Shown piece after piece: positions 26,508 to 38,200 of a stretch of DNA of 46,092 bases. This DNA is from Prevotella sp. (GTDB lineage Bacteria; Bacteroidota; Bacteroidia; Bacteroidales; Bacteroidaceae). The notes under the pieces were generated by a model. The model was not told the DNA's origin. It did no database searches and worked only from the letters and a program-made list of their open reading frames with translations. How positions within the stretch are numbered: the first letter of the stretch is position 1; each line of letters starts with the position of its first letter. The stretch spans positions 1 through 46,092 of the forward strand of contig JAFSKJ010000060.1 of the NCBI GenBank assembly GCA_017449025.1, given 5' to 3'. The position numbers were made by a program, and so were the translations under genes.

Positions 26508-27518
26508 TTACTTCTTCGCATCCATTGCCTGGCAGGCGGTGATGGCGATCATATAGTAGATGTCGTCGATAGAGCAGCCGCGCGAGAGGTCGTTCACGGG
26601 ACGGGCAATGCCCTGAAGCACGGGACCGATGGCGATGGCGTCACCGAGTCGCTGTACCATCTTATAGCCGATGTTGCCAACCTCGAGGTTGGGGAACACG
26701 AGGACGTTGGCCTTGCCGGCAATGTCGCTGCCCGGAGCCTTCTTGGCACCAACGCTGGGCACGAGGGCGGCGTCAGCCTGCAGCTCGCCGTCGATCTTCA
26801 GCGTCGGGTCGAGCTCCTTTGCCAGACGTGTGGCCTCGATGACTTTGTCACAGACCTCGTGCTTGGCGGAGCCCTTCGTCGAGAAGCTCAGCATGGCCAC
26901 GCGAGGCTCTTCGAAGCCGGCTACGGCCTTCGCCATACGGGCAGTACACACGGCAATCTGAGAGAGTTGGGCTGCGTCGGGCATTGGCGTCACGGCCACG
27001 TCGGCCACGACGAGGACACCGTTCTCGCCATACTGCTTCTGCTTCGAGATGAGCAGCAATCCGCCGCTGACGCAGGTAATGCCAGGCTCGCACTTGATGA
27101 TCTGGAGGGCTGGGCGCAGGGTGTCGCCCGTCGTCGACAGTGCACCGGAAATCTGGCCGTCAGCTCCCTCGGTCTTGATAATCATACAGCCGAGGTAGAG
27201 GGGGTTCTTAATCAGCTTGCGGGCTTCCTCGATGGTCATGCCCTTCGACTTGCGAATCTCTGCCAGCTTCTCTGCCAGTTCCTCGCTCTTGTCGTAGTTA
27301 TCCGGGTCGATGAGTGTGGCCTTGCCAATGTTTTCCAGCCCCTTCTCCTTTGCTAAAGCTTCCACTTTGGCAGGGTTTCCAATAAGAATAATGTCTGCGA
27401 TGTTGTCAGCCAGAGCCTTGTCTGCTGCACAGAGTGTACGCTCCTCCTCTGCTTCGGGGAGCACGATGCGCTGCTTGTTTGCCTTAGCACGCGCAACAAT
27501 TTGACTTAGTAGATCCAT
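26508..27518 (-). CDS. pta: phosphate acetyltransferase
   Basis: A 336-residue enzyme that converts acetyl-CoA and phosphate to acetyl phosphate, the step before acetate kinase. It is the short form of Pta (PTA_PTB domain only), beginning MDLLSQIVARAK and QRIVLPEAEEERTL, with GALSTTGDTLRPALQII, FSTKGSAKHE, KIDGELQADAALVP and KANVLVFPNLEVGNIGYKM along the chain. The start at 27518 is preferred; the frame stays open 28 codons further upstream, across the promoter. A promoter with a good -7 box lies 48 bp upstream. It is first in the pta-ackA operon. Confidence 0.97.
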   Translation of the reverse strand: MDLLSQIVARAKANKQRIVLPEAEEERTLCAADKALADNIADIILIGNPAKVEALAKEKGLENIGKATLIDPDNYDKSEELAEKLAEIRKSKGMTIEEARKLIKNPLYLGCMIIKTEGADGQISGALSTTGDTLRPALQIIKCEPGITCVSGGLLLISKQKQYGENGVLVVADVAVTPMPDAAQLSQIAVCTARMAKAVAGFEEPRVAMLSFSTKGSAKHEVCDKVIEATRLAKELDPTLKIDGELQADAALVPSVGAKKAPGSDIAGKANVLVFPNLEVGNIGYKMVQRLGDAIAIGPVLQGIARPVNDLSRGCSIDDIYYMIAITACQAMDAKK

Positions 27519-27565
27519 TGTTGTATTACGGTTATAAAAAAAGTGAGTTGTATTGTTTAAGGTTG

Positions 27566-27573
27566 CAAATGTA
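27566..27573 (-). promoter_or_regulatory. -7 box of the pta-ackA promoter
   Basis: On the - strand TACATTTG matches TAnnTTTG, 48 bp upstream of the pta start. The -33 element is not a clear TTTG. The promoter is divergent from that of the C10 protease gene. Confidence 0.6.
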
Positions 27574-27658
27574 CTAAGAATAATTGGAAAAGCGTTCGTC
27601 ACAACGGATAAAAATTGTTATTTCTTGTTGTTTATGGCGTTTTTTCCCAAATTATTAT

Positions 27659-27666
27659 TAATTTTG
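27659..27666 (+). promoter_or_regulatory. -7 box of the C10 protease promoter
   Basis: TAATTTTG matches TAnnTTTG, 20 bp before the ATG at 27686. This gives a very short leader. The -33 box is weak. Confidence 0.55.
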
Positions 27667-27685
27667 CAGGCAAAACCTATTCAAT

Positions 27686-30600
27686 ATGCGCATGAAGAGA
27701 AGTGTTCTGACCGTGCTCTCGTTGCTGATGCCGCTCCTGCTGTTGGCTGGTGCGGTGACGGAGAAGCAGGCGGCCGACATTGCCGCCAAGTTCCTTGCAG
27801 AGAAGGGCCGTGCCGCCTCCGTTCGCGGTCGCAGCCAGGCGGCGGTGGCCACGATGCTGGTGCCTGTTGGCGGCAGCAGCCTCTACCATATATTTAATGT
27901 GGGGCAGTCTGACGGCTATGTCATAGTAAGCGGCGACGACCGCACCACTCCCGTGCTGGGCTACTCCCACAGCGGAGCCATCTCCTCCGACAGCATGCCA
28001 GAGAACCTGCGGGCGTGGCTGGACTCCTATGCCGAGCAGATAGAGTGGCTGCAGCAGCATGACCCTGACGCCGATGCAGCTGCCGTCCGCCGCTCGCTTC
28101 CTGTCTACTCCACCGTGCAGCCATTGACGCGCACCGAGTGGGACCAGGGGTCGCCCTACAACGGCGAATGCCCTTACTACAGCGGCGGGCAGTGCATGAC
28201 GGGCTGCATAGCCACGGCCATGGCCCAGGTGATGTACTATCACCAGTGGCCCGCGCGTACCAAGTCCTCCATACCTTCATACACCACGGACACCTACCGC
28301 CTGAAGGTGGACTCCAAGCCAGTGTCCACCATCGACTGGGGCAGCATGAATCTGAGCTACCACGGCGGTGGCAGTGGCTCGGCGGTGGCGAAGCTGATGG
28401 CGCTGGCGGGAGCGTCGGTAAAGATGGACTATTCTCTCAGCAACTCAGGCTCCTACAGCGCGTTGGTAGCCCCCGCCCTTGTCAACTATTTCAACTACGA
28501 CGGCACGGCGAAGCACATACAGCGTCTGTTCTATAATACGGCGGCATGGGAGAAACTCATCTACGACGAGCTGGCGGCCTCACGGCCTGTCTACTACGGC
28601 GGTGCCTCCACCGGTGGCGGCCATGCTTTCGTCATCGACGGCTACGACAACGGCTACTTCAACGTCAACTGGGGGTGGTCGGGCAAGAGCAATGGCCTGT
28701 TCCTCCTCTCCGTGCTCGACCCTAATGACTATTCCGGCTCTGGAGCCGGCAGTGGCGGCAGCGGATTCAGCATAGAGCAGACGGCGGTGATAGGCATCCA
28801 GCCTTACCAGGGCACGCCATACACTGAAGATCCGCTTACGGTGAGGTCGATAACCGTGTCGGGCAACAAGAGCTTCACCCGCTTTATGACCAATTCCAAC
28901 TTCACTAACATCAAGGTGGTGTCGGCCGTCTACAACGAGGGTGCCTCTTCCCATACCTATGAGCTGGGCTACGGCCTTTTCGACAAGAGCGGGAATATGG
29001 TCTACAGCTATAGTGAAGGCACCAACACCATGGACCTGCTTATAGGCTCCTACGTCACCAGCACTCTGTCGTTCGGCGCCGGTCTTTCCGACGGCACTTA
29101 TTACCTCAGGGCTATCCACCGAGTGCAGGGCACCAGCAGCTGGATAACCAATACCGGCGGCAACAAGTTCTACCTGCAGGCCACCATCAGCGGACGTACG
29201 CTGACGCTGTCCGAGCCCGACACCAGCCTCAGTGGCGACCTGTCGGTGAGCGGCGACCTGCGCAAGGGGCGCACCGTGACCATTACTGCCGACATCACCA
29301 ACAACGGCCCCGACTTCAGCGGCATGCTCTACATCTACGCCGACGGCACCATGATAGGTGGCCAGACCGTTGACCTCTCTTCGGGCGAGAGCGGTTCGTT
29401 TGAGACAACCTATACCCTGAAGGAGGCAGGCACCATGAACCTCTCAATCACCACCGACAAGGAGGGCACCAAGGAGATAGGCCGTACCACCATCAACGTG
29501 GCATCGGCGCCGGCAACTAACATCAGCATCAGCATGACGTCGCCAAACGTCGACGCCAACAATCTCATCCGTGGCAGTACGCTGAAGATGAACCTCTCGC
29601 TGACAAACAACCTGAGCGATGCCTACGACGACTATATCGACGTGCAGGTGTTCAAGCTGATTAGCTCGTCGGGAATGGGAATGATTGTCAGCGAACAGAA
29701 GTTCGACGCCTACATTCGCGGCTCCCAGACTTACGAGCACTCTGTGACCGTAACCGACCTTGAGCAGGGTGAGCGCTATATGATATTCGTATACTATGTC
29801 TCCGAGGGCGAGCCGAAGGTTGGCTTCCGCTCAAGCCTCCTGCAGGTGGGCGAACCGCCTCGCGAGGAGTTTGCGGCTGCCATCACCGCGCCTGCACAGG
29901 ACAATTATATCGACATCCCCGTGGTGGTGACGGTCGGCGTACGCAACAACGGCGAGTCTTCCACCGGCAGGCTCTACGTCTTCGTCGACAACGACCTGCT
30001 GCAGGAGATTGACGTTGAGATGCAGCCCGGCGAGGAAAAGCTGTACACCGTTAGTTTCACCCCAACGGAGAGCCGCACTTACACCATGCGTGTCAGCACC
30101 AGCCCACAGCTTGCTGATGGCAGCGTGCTTGCCAGCACCGACATCAGCGTTGCCGACAAAGACCGCCGCTTCAGCATCTCCAACCTCGTGTTGGAGGAAC
30201 AGGAGCTTTTCCCCGACATTCCCATCAACGCAACGTTTACCGTCACCCGCGAGGGCTATTATCCGGAGTGCACACTCTACTTCTTCATCGACGGCAGCAA
30301 CGTGGGAAAGATGGATATCTACACCACCATAAGCGCCGATTTCCTGTTCCGCCATACGCCACAAGACCTCAGCGCAGGCAAGCATACCCTGACGATAACC
30401 GCCGACGAGGCCGGCATGCAGCCCTTAGCCTCCATTGAGTTCACAATAAAGGAGAGGGTGGGACAGATAGTAGTCAGCGGCATGACAATAACCACAGACA
30501 CCGTCTACACCGACATGCCAGCGAAGATTTCCATCACCATGCGCAACGAGGGCGAGACAGCCGGCGAAGCAACCTTCTACCTGTTCTACAACTTCAATTG

Positions 30601-30961
30601 CATAGCCACGCTCAGCGTGCATCTCGATGCCGGCCAGGAGCAGATGCAGGAGGTGGAGTTCGTGCCCACCACCACCGGCTGGCAGCGCATTTGGGTGAGC
30701 ACCGACCCCGACGGGTTTTACGGCGAGGTTGACAGCACCGTCTTCTATTCAGAGGACCTGACCATGGCGGGCATAGAGACAGGCCCGAACAGCGATGCCG
30801 CCATATACTCGCTCTTCACGCTTAGCGGCACGCCGATAGCCACACGGCTGTCTGTCGGGCAGCTTAAGTCGCTGGTAAGCAGCCAGCCGGCAGGCATCTA
30901 TATGGTGCGCACTGAGGGCATCACGCCAGCCGCTTGCTCTGTCCGAAAGATTCGTCGATAG
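27686..30961 (+). CDS. secreted C10 (streptopain-like) cysteine protease with beta-sandwich repeats
   Basis: A 1091-residue secreted peptidase. The signal peptide covers about residues 1-23. A Spi-like propeptide follows (about 24-140; LYHIFNVGQSDGYVIVSGDDR). The C10 catalytic domain runs from about 145 to 375, with catalytic C174 in GGQCMTGCIATAMAQ, H313 in GGGHAFVIDGYD and the NVNWGWSG motif at 326-333. From about residue 385 to 1030 at least five CARDB/Ig-like segments follow, with recurrent NNGPDFSG, RNNGESSTG and RNEGETAGEA motifs. The end (SLFTLSGTPIATR, PAGIYMVRTEG) resembles the C-terminal secretion and anchoring domain of Bacteroidetes type IX cargo. It probably degrades host or dietary proteins at the surface. 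Its 3' end overlaps the convergent kinase gene by 41 bp. An alternative start two codons in (27692) is equally plausible. Confidence 0.92.
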   Translation: MRMKRSVLTVLSLLMPLLLLAGAVTEKQAADIAAKFLAEKGRAASVRGRSQAAVATMLVPVGGSSLYHIFNVGQSDGYVIVSGDDRTTPVLGYSHSGAISSDSMPENLRAWLDSYAEQIEWLQQHDPDADAAAVRRSLPVYSTVQPLTRTEWDQGSPYNGECPYYSGGQCMTGCIATAMAQVMYYHQWPARTKSSIPSYTTDTYRLKVDSKPVSTIDWGSMNLSYHGGGSGSAVAKLMALAGASVKMDYSLSNSGSYSALVAPALVNYFNYDGTAKHIQRLFYNTAAWEKLIYDELAASRPVYYGGASTGGGHAFVIDGYDNGYFNVNWGWSGKSNGLFLLSVLDPNDYSGSGAGSGGSGFSIEQTAVIGIQPYQGTPYTEDPLTVRSITVSGNKSFTRFMTNSNFTNIKVVSAVYNEGASSHTYELGYGLFDKSGNMVYSYSEGTNTMDLLIGSYVTSTLSFGAGLSDGTYYLRAIHRVQGTSSWITNTGGNKFYLQATISGRTLTLSEPDTSLSGDLSVSGDLRKGRTVTITADITNNGPDFSGMLYIYADGTMIGGQTVDLSSGESGSFETTYTLKEAGTMNLSITTDKEGTKEIGRTTINVASAPATNISISMTSPNVDANNLIRGSTLKMNLSLTNNLSDAYDDYIDVQVFKLISSSGMGMIVSEQKFDAYIRGSQTYEHSVTVTDLEQGERYMIFVYYVSEGEPKVGFRSSLLQVGEPPREEFAAAITAPAQDNYIDIPVVVTVGVRNNGESSTGRLYVFVDNDLLQEIDVEMQPGEEKLYTVSFTPTESRTYTMRVSTSPQLADGSVLASTDISVADKDRRFSISNLVLEEQELFPDIPINATFTVTREGYYPECTLYFFIDGSNVGKMDIYTTISADFLFRHTPQDLSAGKHTLTITADEAGMQPLASIEFTIKERVGQIVVSGMTITTDTVYTDMPAKISITMRNEGETAGEATFYLFYNFNCIATLSVHLDAGQEQMQEVEFVPTTTGWQRIWVSTDPDGFYGEVDSTVFYSEDLTMAGIETGPNSDAAIYSLFTLSGTPIATRLSVGQLKSLVSSQPAGIYMVRTEGITPAACSVRKIRR

Positions 30962-31853
30962 AGTTGCCAATGCTCTTGCATACATTGGCGGCAAACTCCT
31001 GAGCCTCGGCAATCACCATGTCCCATTGCTCAGGGGTCAGCCCGGCCTCGATGTTCTCGCGCGTGATACCGTATTTTATTAGTCCGTAGACAAAGCCCGC
31101 ATTGAAGTTGTCGCCAGCTCCGATGGTGCTCACCGTCGGCGTCTCCACCACGGGGTACTGCTTGCGAAGGCCGCCGTCGGCGCGCAGCTCCACGGGCTTC
31201 CCTCCCTGGGTGAAGATGAACTTCTTGGTGTAGAATGCTATCTGCGAACGGTAGATGGCGTCGGGGTCGCTCTTGCCGAAGAGCACCTCGAAGTCCTCGC
31301 TCGAGCCGCGCACAATGTCGGCCATCTCCAGGTTCTCCAAGAGGTTGGCCGTGAGGCGCATCACCTCGCTGCGGTGCGATGCGCGGTAGTTCACGTCGTA
31401 GTAGAGTATGGCTCCGCGCTGACGCGCATAGTCCAGGAACCCGGCCACCTGCGGGCGTATCACTGGGTTCACGGCATAGTACGAGCCGAACATCACAATG
31501 TCGTCGGCCTCCACTGCCGGGTAGGCAAAGTCAAGGCGGTCGTGGGGATGGTCCTTGTAAAAAATGTAGTCGGCATCGTTGCTGTCGTCGAGGAAAGCCA
31601 ATGATATGGGCGACTTCGACTCCGGGTAGACGTTTATGCTGTCGGCGTTGACGCCGTTTTCCTTCAGGAAGCTTATTATCCGCTGCCCCACACGGTCGTT
31701 GCCCGTCTCGCTGATGAACGTGGTGTTGATGCCGGCGCGCCCCAGCGATATTATGCCGTTGAACACAGAGCCGCCCGGCACGGCGCCTATCGGCTCGTCG
31801 TTTTTGAAGATGATGTCAAGCACCGTCTCTCCTATTCCTATTACCTTGCGCAT
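30921..31853 (-). CDS. PfkB-family carbohydrate kinase (fructokinase-like)
   Basis: A 310-residue ribokinase-fold kinase that phosphorylates a sugar with ATP. The N-terminal GIGETVLDIIF and PGGSVFNGIISLGRAG (substrate binding) and the C-terminal anion-hole motif STIGAGDNFNAGF with catalytic D248 are clear. EDFEVLFGK is also typical. Fructose is the most likely substrate for this subgroup in Bacteroidales, but the sequence alone does not prove it. The start at 31853 (MRKVIGIGE) fits the family; the longer frame runs into the promoter. A full -33/-7 promoter lies 36 bp upstream. The last 13 codons overlap the end of the convergent protease gene. Confidence 0.93.
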   Translation of the reverse strand: MRKVIGIGETVLDIIFKNDEPIGAVPGGSVFNGIISLGRAGINTTFISETGNDRVGQRIISFLKENGVNADSINVYPESKSPISLAFLDDSNDADYIFYKDHPHDRLDFAYPAVEADDIVMFGSYYAVNPVIRPQVAGFLDYARQRGAILYYDVNYRASHRSEVMRLTANLLENLEMADIVRGSSEDFEVLFGKSDPDAIYRSQIAFYTKKFIFTQGGKPVELRADGGLRKQYPVVETPTVSTIGAGDNFNAGFVYGLIKYGITRENIEAGLTPEQWDMVIAEAQEFAANVCKSIGNSIDESFGQSKRLA

Positions 31854-31889
31854 GTCTTTATCTCTCGTTTTGTTTTTGCAATCTGGCTG

Positions 31890-31921
31890 CAAAAGTACAT
31901 AATTTCCTCAGCACGGCCAAA
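31890..31921 (-). promoter_or_regulatory. promoter of the PfkB kinase gene
   Basis: On the - strand TTTG (31918-31921), a 20-bp spacer and TACTTTTG (31890-31897) match the Bacteroidetes consensus. Confidence 0.75.
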
Positions 31922-31999
31922 GAAAATGCCGAAAATAATATAACGTCCGAGCACTCGCCTCCCCAAAAAGTGGCGCTTAGCTCCCCTATTATGATAATT

Positions 32000-32060
32000 T
32001 AGGAGCGCGGGCGACCCGCCCGCCACAGCCTCGGATGCGGGCGGGGCGGGCGCGCTCCTA
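32000..32060. repeat. 61-bp GC-rich palindromic element
   Basis: TAGGAGCGCG at 32000-32009 is mirrored by CGCGCTCCTA at 32051-32060, and an inner CCGCCCGC pairs with GCGGGCGG. The surrounding 378-bp gap (31893-32270) is otherwise AT-rich, with the kinase promoter at one end and the promoter of the giant gene at the other. The element resembles REP/MITE-like intergenic repeats. Confidence 0.7.
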
Positions 32061-32236
32061 TTTGGAAGCGTAGCAGAAGATGCTTCCTCCGGCAACCCTG
32101 CAAGGAGAGTGTTTCGTTTGTGATAATGTTGCCTTTGCAGACCGTTTGCGATTAATTTGAACAGGTAGGGCAGTGATTATTTGCGGCTGTTAACTTCTTT
32201 TTTGGCCTTAATGACTATTATTTCGAAAAAATTAGC

Positions 32237-32244
32237 TAATTTTG
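32237..32244 (+). promoter_or_regulatory. -7 box of the giant repeat-protein gene
   Basis: TAATTTTG matches TAnnTTTG, 26 bp before the ATG at 32271. The -33 box is not clear. Confidence 0.5.
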
Positions 32245-32270
32245 CAGCCGAAACCAACAATTTCCGGAAA

Positions 32271-35200
32271 ATGAAAAGATTCTTATTAGCATTCGGCATG
32301 CTGCTCATGGCAGTGGTTATGACGGCAGGCCCCAACTTAGCTCCCTCAGCCGTGATTACGGCCTCGTCGGTAACGGCGACAAATACAGACGCTCATCTTG
32401 CGCAGACAGCTGGCGACGGTGAGCTGACCACCTGCTGGGCCACTGACTCGCAAGCCGCCGGCGAGTGGCTGCTGTTCACGTGGAGCACGGCGCAGACCAT
32501 CAACAAGTTGCAGCTGACATGGGACGTGGAGACATACACCTACGCCCGCTCATTTGCCGTGTATGCCATCGACGAGATGCCTGAGGAGCTGAAGGGAAAG
32601 CCCCTGACGGCAGCCATGCTGCCTAAGTCGGCGAAGATGATCTATAGCCTGTCGTCGCGAGAGCTTGCCGGCATCAACTCAGAGCAGTTCTATACCGACG
32701 ACGTGACCACGAAGAACCTGCTCATACTCTTTGGCGAGCCTGTGGCCGAGGGTCGCGGCGTGGGTGTCAGCGAGGTCTACGTGTGGAACATTGAGGGCAT
32801 CAACCGCCTGAAGACACTCACTGTCTCGCCCACAATGATAAGGCAGGGACAGCCTACGGAGATGGTCTTCGGCACCTTCGACCAGGATGGGCACAGGATG
32901 GAAGACGACATCACACTGTCGGTGAACGCGGGTGATGGCACGCTTGCCGGCAACACGCTGACAGCTGCCAAGAGCGGCTGGCTTACCATCACGGCATACG
33001 ACGAGAACGCCTACAGCAAGACCAACGCGCTGGTATATGTGGTTGGCGACGCCACCGCGCCCGCTGCCCCTGCTGCCGGCGATGTGTATGCCAGCCTTCT
33101 GCCAGCCTCCGCAGGCACAACAGTCTATACCGACATGCGCGGAAACAAGGCTGAGGCAGCCGATGAGTTCGCGGCGGGCGGACAGACAGTGAAGATGGTG
33201 CGCCAGTGCGGGACACTTGTAATCAACAACAGCGAGGTGAGCAGTGCCCTCGACCAGACGTTCATCCCCTCGGAGCGCCTCTACGACAAGCTGCACTTCG
33301 AGATATTCTCGCCTACCGATGCCACAGGAAAACTGCAGGTTGAGGGCGTGGGCGAGCAGCAGCTGACGCTCGCCGCCGGCCAGTGGAAAGCGGTGGAGAT
33401 GACCATAACCGAGGCTGCGGCAGTGGGCAACATAACACTGCAGATGGACTTTGCCGACGGGAAGTACCCCGACGTGGTGCTGGCAAACATCTACTTCACC
33501 AAGGCTCCTATCAAGATGACGTGGCTCACAGCCACGCCACAGACGGTGTATGCCAATCAGGAGACGGCGATGACCCTGGAAGCTACAGACCAGTTTGGAA
33601 CCGTTATAGCCGACAACGTGGTGTTCACAGTGGCCGACGGCAGCGGTGCCACGCTGACAAAGGATAAGAAACTGACAGCCACCAACCACGGCTTGCTGAC
33701 CATCACGGCCACCGACACCATATCAAAACAGACGGTGACGGCGCAAATCTACGTGATTGGCAACGAGGATGCCCCCGCGGCTCCCGATGCCTCGGCAGTC
33801 TTCGCCGGCCTGCTGCCCGCCACCAAGGGCACCACCGTGTTTGCTGCCACGGGCACTGCTGCCCGTCCGCAGGACATGGTGAAGCTAAACGGCATCGACG
33901 TGAAACCCGTCTTCTCGCTCGACGAGCTGACCATCAGCAACAGCGAGGTTACAGCCGCACAGGGCGCTACGTTCAGTCCCATGGAACGCAAGTACGAGAC
34001 GCTGCACATAGAGATATTCCCGACAGCCAATGCAGAAGGCACGCTGAAGATTGGTGGAGTGGGCGAGCAGAAGCTGACGCTCACCGCCGGACAGTGGACT
34101 AAGGTGGACGTAAGCGTGGAGATGTCGAAGGAGATGGGCGACATCAGCATAGCCATGAAGAAACAGGGCAACAAGTATCCCGACATACTCTTGGCAAACA
34201 TCTACTTCACCCGCACACCGCTTAAGCTCAGCTCGCTGACAGTGGAGCCGGGCGTGGTGGTGGCCAATGCCGCCACGCAGCTGCAGCTGACAGTGCGCGA
34301 CCAGTTCGACAATGCGCTGACAGACAATCTGGCGTTCAGCGTTCCCGACGGCAGCGGTGCCACCCTGACCAAGGAAGGGCTGCTGACAGCCGCCAACCAC
34401 GGCTGGCTTACCATCACGGCCAAGGACACCATAGAGAACAAGACTGTCACGGCCCAGGTCTACGTGCTGGGCGACGAGGATGCCCCCGTGGCTCCCGATG
34501 CCTCGGCAGTCTTCGCCGGCCTGCTGCCCGCCACCAAGGGCACCACCGTGTTTGCTGCCACGGGCGCTGCTGCCCGTCCGCAGAACATGGTGAAGCTGAA
34601 CGGCATCGACGTGAAGCCCGTCTTCTCGCTCGACGAACTCACCATCAGCAACAGCGAGGTTACAGCCGCACAGGGCGGGAAGTTCAGTCCCATGGAGCGC
34701 AAGTACGAGACGCTGCACTTCGAGATATTCTCGACTACTGCTGCCGGAGGCACGCTGAAGATAAGTGGAGTGGGCGAGCAGAAGCTGACGCTCACCGCCG
34801 GACAGTGGACGAAGGTAGACGTAAGCGTGGAGAAGTCGAAGGAGATGGGCGACATTACAGTGAGCATGGAGAAACAGGGCGACAAGTACCCCGACGTACT
34901 CTTGTCAAACATCTACTTCACCCGCACGCCGCTGAAGCTCAGCTCTATGACGGCAGAACCGCGCATGGTTATGGCCAAGACCGCCACGCAGATGCTGCTG
35001 ACGGTGCGCGACCAGTTCGACAACGTGCTGACAGACAATCTGGTGTTCAACGTTCCCGACGACAGCGGTGCCACGCTGACCAAGGACGGCCTGCTGACAG
35101 CCGCCAACCACGGCTGGCTGACCATCACGGCCAAGGACACCATAGAGAACAAGACCGTCACGGCCCAGGTCTACGTGCTGGGCGACGAGGATGGCCCTGC

Positions 35201-38200
35201 GGCTCCTGCTGCCTCGGCAGTCTATGCCGGCCTGCTGCCAGCCACCGCGGGCACCACCGTCTATACTCCCGTCAGCGGAAGCACTTCGCAGCAGCAGGCT
35301 ATAGTCAAGCTGAACAAGATTGACGTGAAGCCCGTGTTCGCCCTTGACACCATATCAGTGAGCAACAGCGAGGTGACAGCCGCCTTAGGCGGGAAGTTCA
35401 GCCCCGTTGACCGCAAATACGAGACGTTGCACTTCGAGATATTCTCGCCCACCGATGCCGAGGGTACGCTCAGGCTTGACAGCATAGGCGACCAGCAGCT
35501 GACGCTTTCAGCAGGAAAGTGGACCAAGATAGACGTCAACCTGGCAAATGCCAAGGTGATGGGCAACATGACCGTGGCAATGAAGAAAAAGAACGGCCTG
35601 TTCCCCGACGTGGTGCTGGCAAACATCTACTTCACCAAGACACCGGTGAAGCTCACCTCGATGACGGCAACGCCGCGATTTGCCGTGGTGAACACCGCCA
35701 CACAGCTGCAGGTGACGGTGCTCGACCAGTTTGCAAAGCCCGTCACGGACAACCTGGTCTACAGCGTCCCCGACGGTGCCACGCTCACCAAGGACTTCAA
35801 GCTTACGGCTAAGAACCACGGTTGGCTGACCATCACCGCCCGCGACACCGTGACCGCCATGACGGCCACGGCCCGCATCTACGTCTTAGGAAACGAGGAT
35901 GCCCCTGCGGCTCCCGACAGCGCTGCCGTCTTCGGCGGACTGCTGCCAGTGACGAAGGGCACCACCGTATATACACCAAACGTGGGCGGCAAGGCTCAGC
36001 CGCAGCCCATAGTCAAGCTTAAGAAGATTGACGTGAAGCCCGTCTACGAGTTAGACACGCTGCGAATTAACAACAACGACATTACCTGCGCTTTGGACAC
36101 CACCTTCAGTGCCGTGGCCAAGTTCTACGACAAGCTGCACTTCGAGATATTCTCACCATCGGATGCCACAGGAACACTGATGCTTCAGGGCGTGGGCGAA
36201 CAGTCGCTCAAGGTGACGGGTGGCAAGTGGACTAAGGCCGAGTTCGACGTGAGCAAGGTGACCAAGATGGGCAACATCACCGTGATAATGAAGAAGCAGG
36301 GAGAGATGTTCCCCGACGTGGTGCTCTCGAATATCTATTTCACCAAGGTGAAGGTAGACTCCACCGACTTCGTGCTCAGCAAGATTGAGGCCGGCAACAG
36401 ATTCATTCCCAAGAACAAGGCTGTAGACCTGAAGCTTACGGCCAAGAACAAGAAGGGAGTGGACCTGAGCCTGTACAGCATCTACAACGTGAAGGTAAGC
36501 TACTCGTCGAACAAGGGAACCTTCGACTCCAAGGGACTCTTTACTGCTACTGCCGACGGGCCGATAGCCATTGTGGGCACGGCGGGCGAGGGCAAGTGGC
36601 TTGCGCGCGATACCATTTATGTAGAGACATATCCTAATGCCGACGCAGCACCGACGCAGCCTGTGGACAGCGTGATGGCCGTTTATAGCGAGACCTACGG
36701 AGCACTCTCCTACACACCGTCGGAGAATACTGCAAACGGCGGATATAAGTTGCAGCAGCAGTTGGAGCTGACGACCACCGACAAGGCCATCTTCACCGAG
36801 GATGCTGTTTGCTTCGGAATAAAGCTCAACAACATGGACCTGACGAGGTGCGACTCCGTGCACCTGTCGGTATATTCGTATGAAGACATCACGGCATCGC
36901 TGTCCATCGACGGCACGCCGATGGCCAAGATGCCCTTCAGTCTGAAGAACCACCAGTGGAACCACGTGGTGATGCCGCTCTCTGGCACCCGCAACAAGGC
37001 AACATGGCTGCAGTTGTTTGTGGGAACAAGCTCCAAGAAGAACAGCGTGGTGATAGACAATGTCTACTTCCACCGCGACCAGCTGTTCACCATCATCACC
37101 AGCTTCAGCGTGGGGCAGCGGCTGATACACAAGAATGACACCGTAGACCTGCAGATTTCTGCCCGCAACTACCAGAATGCCGACATCACCAGTGATATTA
37201 CTGTGAATGTGAGCAAGGGCACCCTGGCGAGCCTTAAGAAGTATGTCACCAAGGAAGACGGCCCCATCACCGTGACCGCCACCGGCCCGCGCAGCAACTC
37301 CTTCTCGGCTGTGGTGCACACCCTGCCGTCGTCGGCCGTGAACCAGCCTACGGAGCCTTCCAACATGGTGAAGGCCGTTTACTCCGACACGTACGGCGCC
37401 AACAGCTACTCCGCCTCAGGAAGCTATGAGAAGCAGTATGAGGTGCAGCTGAGGTCAGGCGACCGAGCCATTGCGGCCATCGACGCCGTGAGCGTGTCGC
37501 TAAGCATGAACCGTACGGACTTGTCGGACTATATCTGGATGAAGGCCTCCGTGTTCTCTACTGAGGATTTCAGCGGATACGTGGAAATTGAAGGCACCAG
37601 CATGGAGCGGCAGTACATGACGCTGAAGAAGTATGAGTGGACCGACATGGAGATACTGCTCACAGAGCCGCGCTCGGCTGCCACCGCCCTGCGCTTCGTG
37701 GTTGGTTCCGGCAACCAGCCCAACACCGTGGTCATAGACAATGTCTACTTCATAAAGATGAGCGAAGGCTCGCTTTACATTGCCAAGCAGGCCAATGCAC
37801 AGGGCATGCACCAGGTGCTGGGCGTGATTTCCGACAAGAACAAGGCAGTGTTGGAGAAAACCACCGATGTGGGATGCTTCGACATGACGAAAGTGAATTT
37901 TGGGGAGAGCAAAGTTGTTCTCACACCTCAAAACAAGAACGCAGTAATATGTATAGAAGGTACTACCAATGAGGACGGTGATGTGGAGTCAAGGATGTAT
38001 AGTCGTGTGGAAGGCTCTCACAACGTGGTTGTACGCAACAGCGATGGCACCTTTACCGCATTGACGCCCATAGAGCTGGTGGACAACTATTACCATGAGC
38101 ACTTCGCCGTGTTCAACAGCGGAATAATACGCACCGGCGACTTAGGCTTCACCTATAAGCGCAGCGTCATGAGCGGAGCCATAGAGACTCTTGTGCTTCC

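Noticed and set aside
36153-37319. 388-codon - strand frame opposite the giant repeat gene
   Set aside because: It mirrors the repeat codons of the sense gene and has no domain signal; the same holds for 32679-33689 and 33885-34718.
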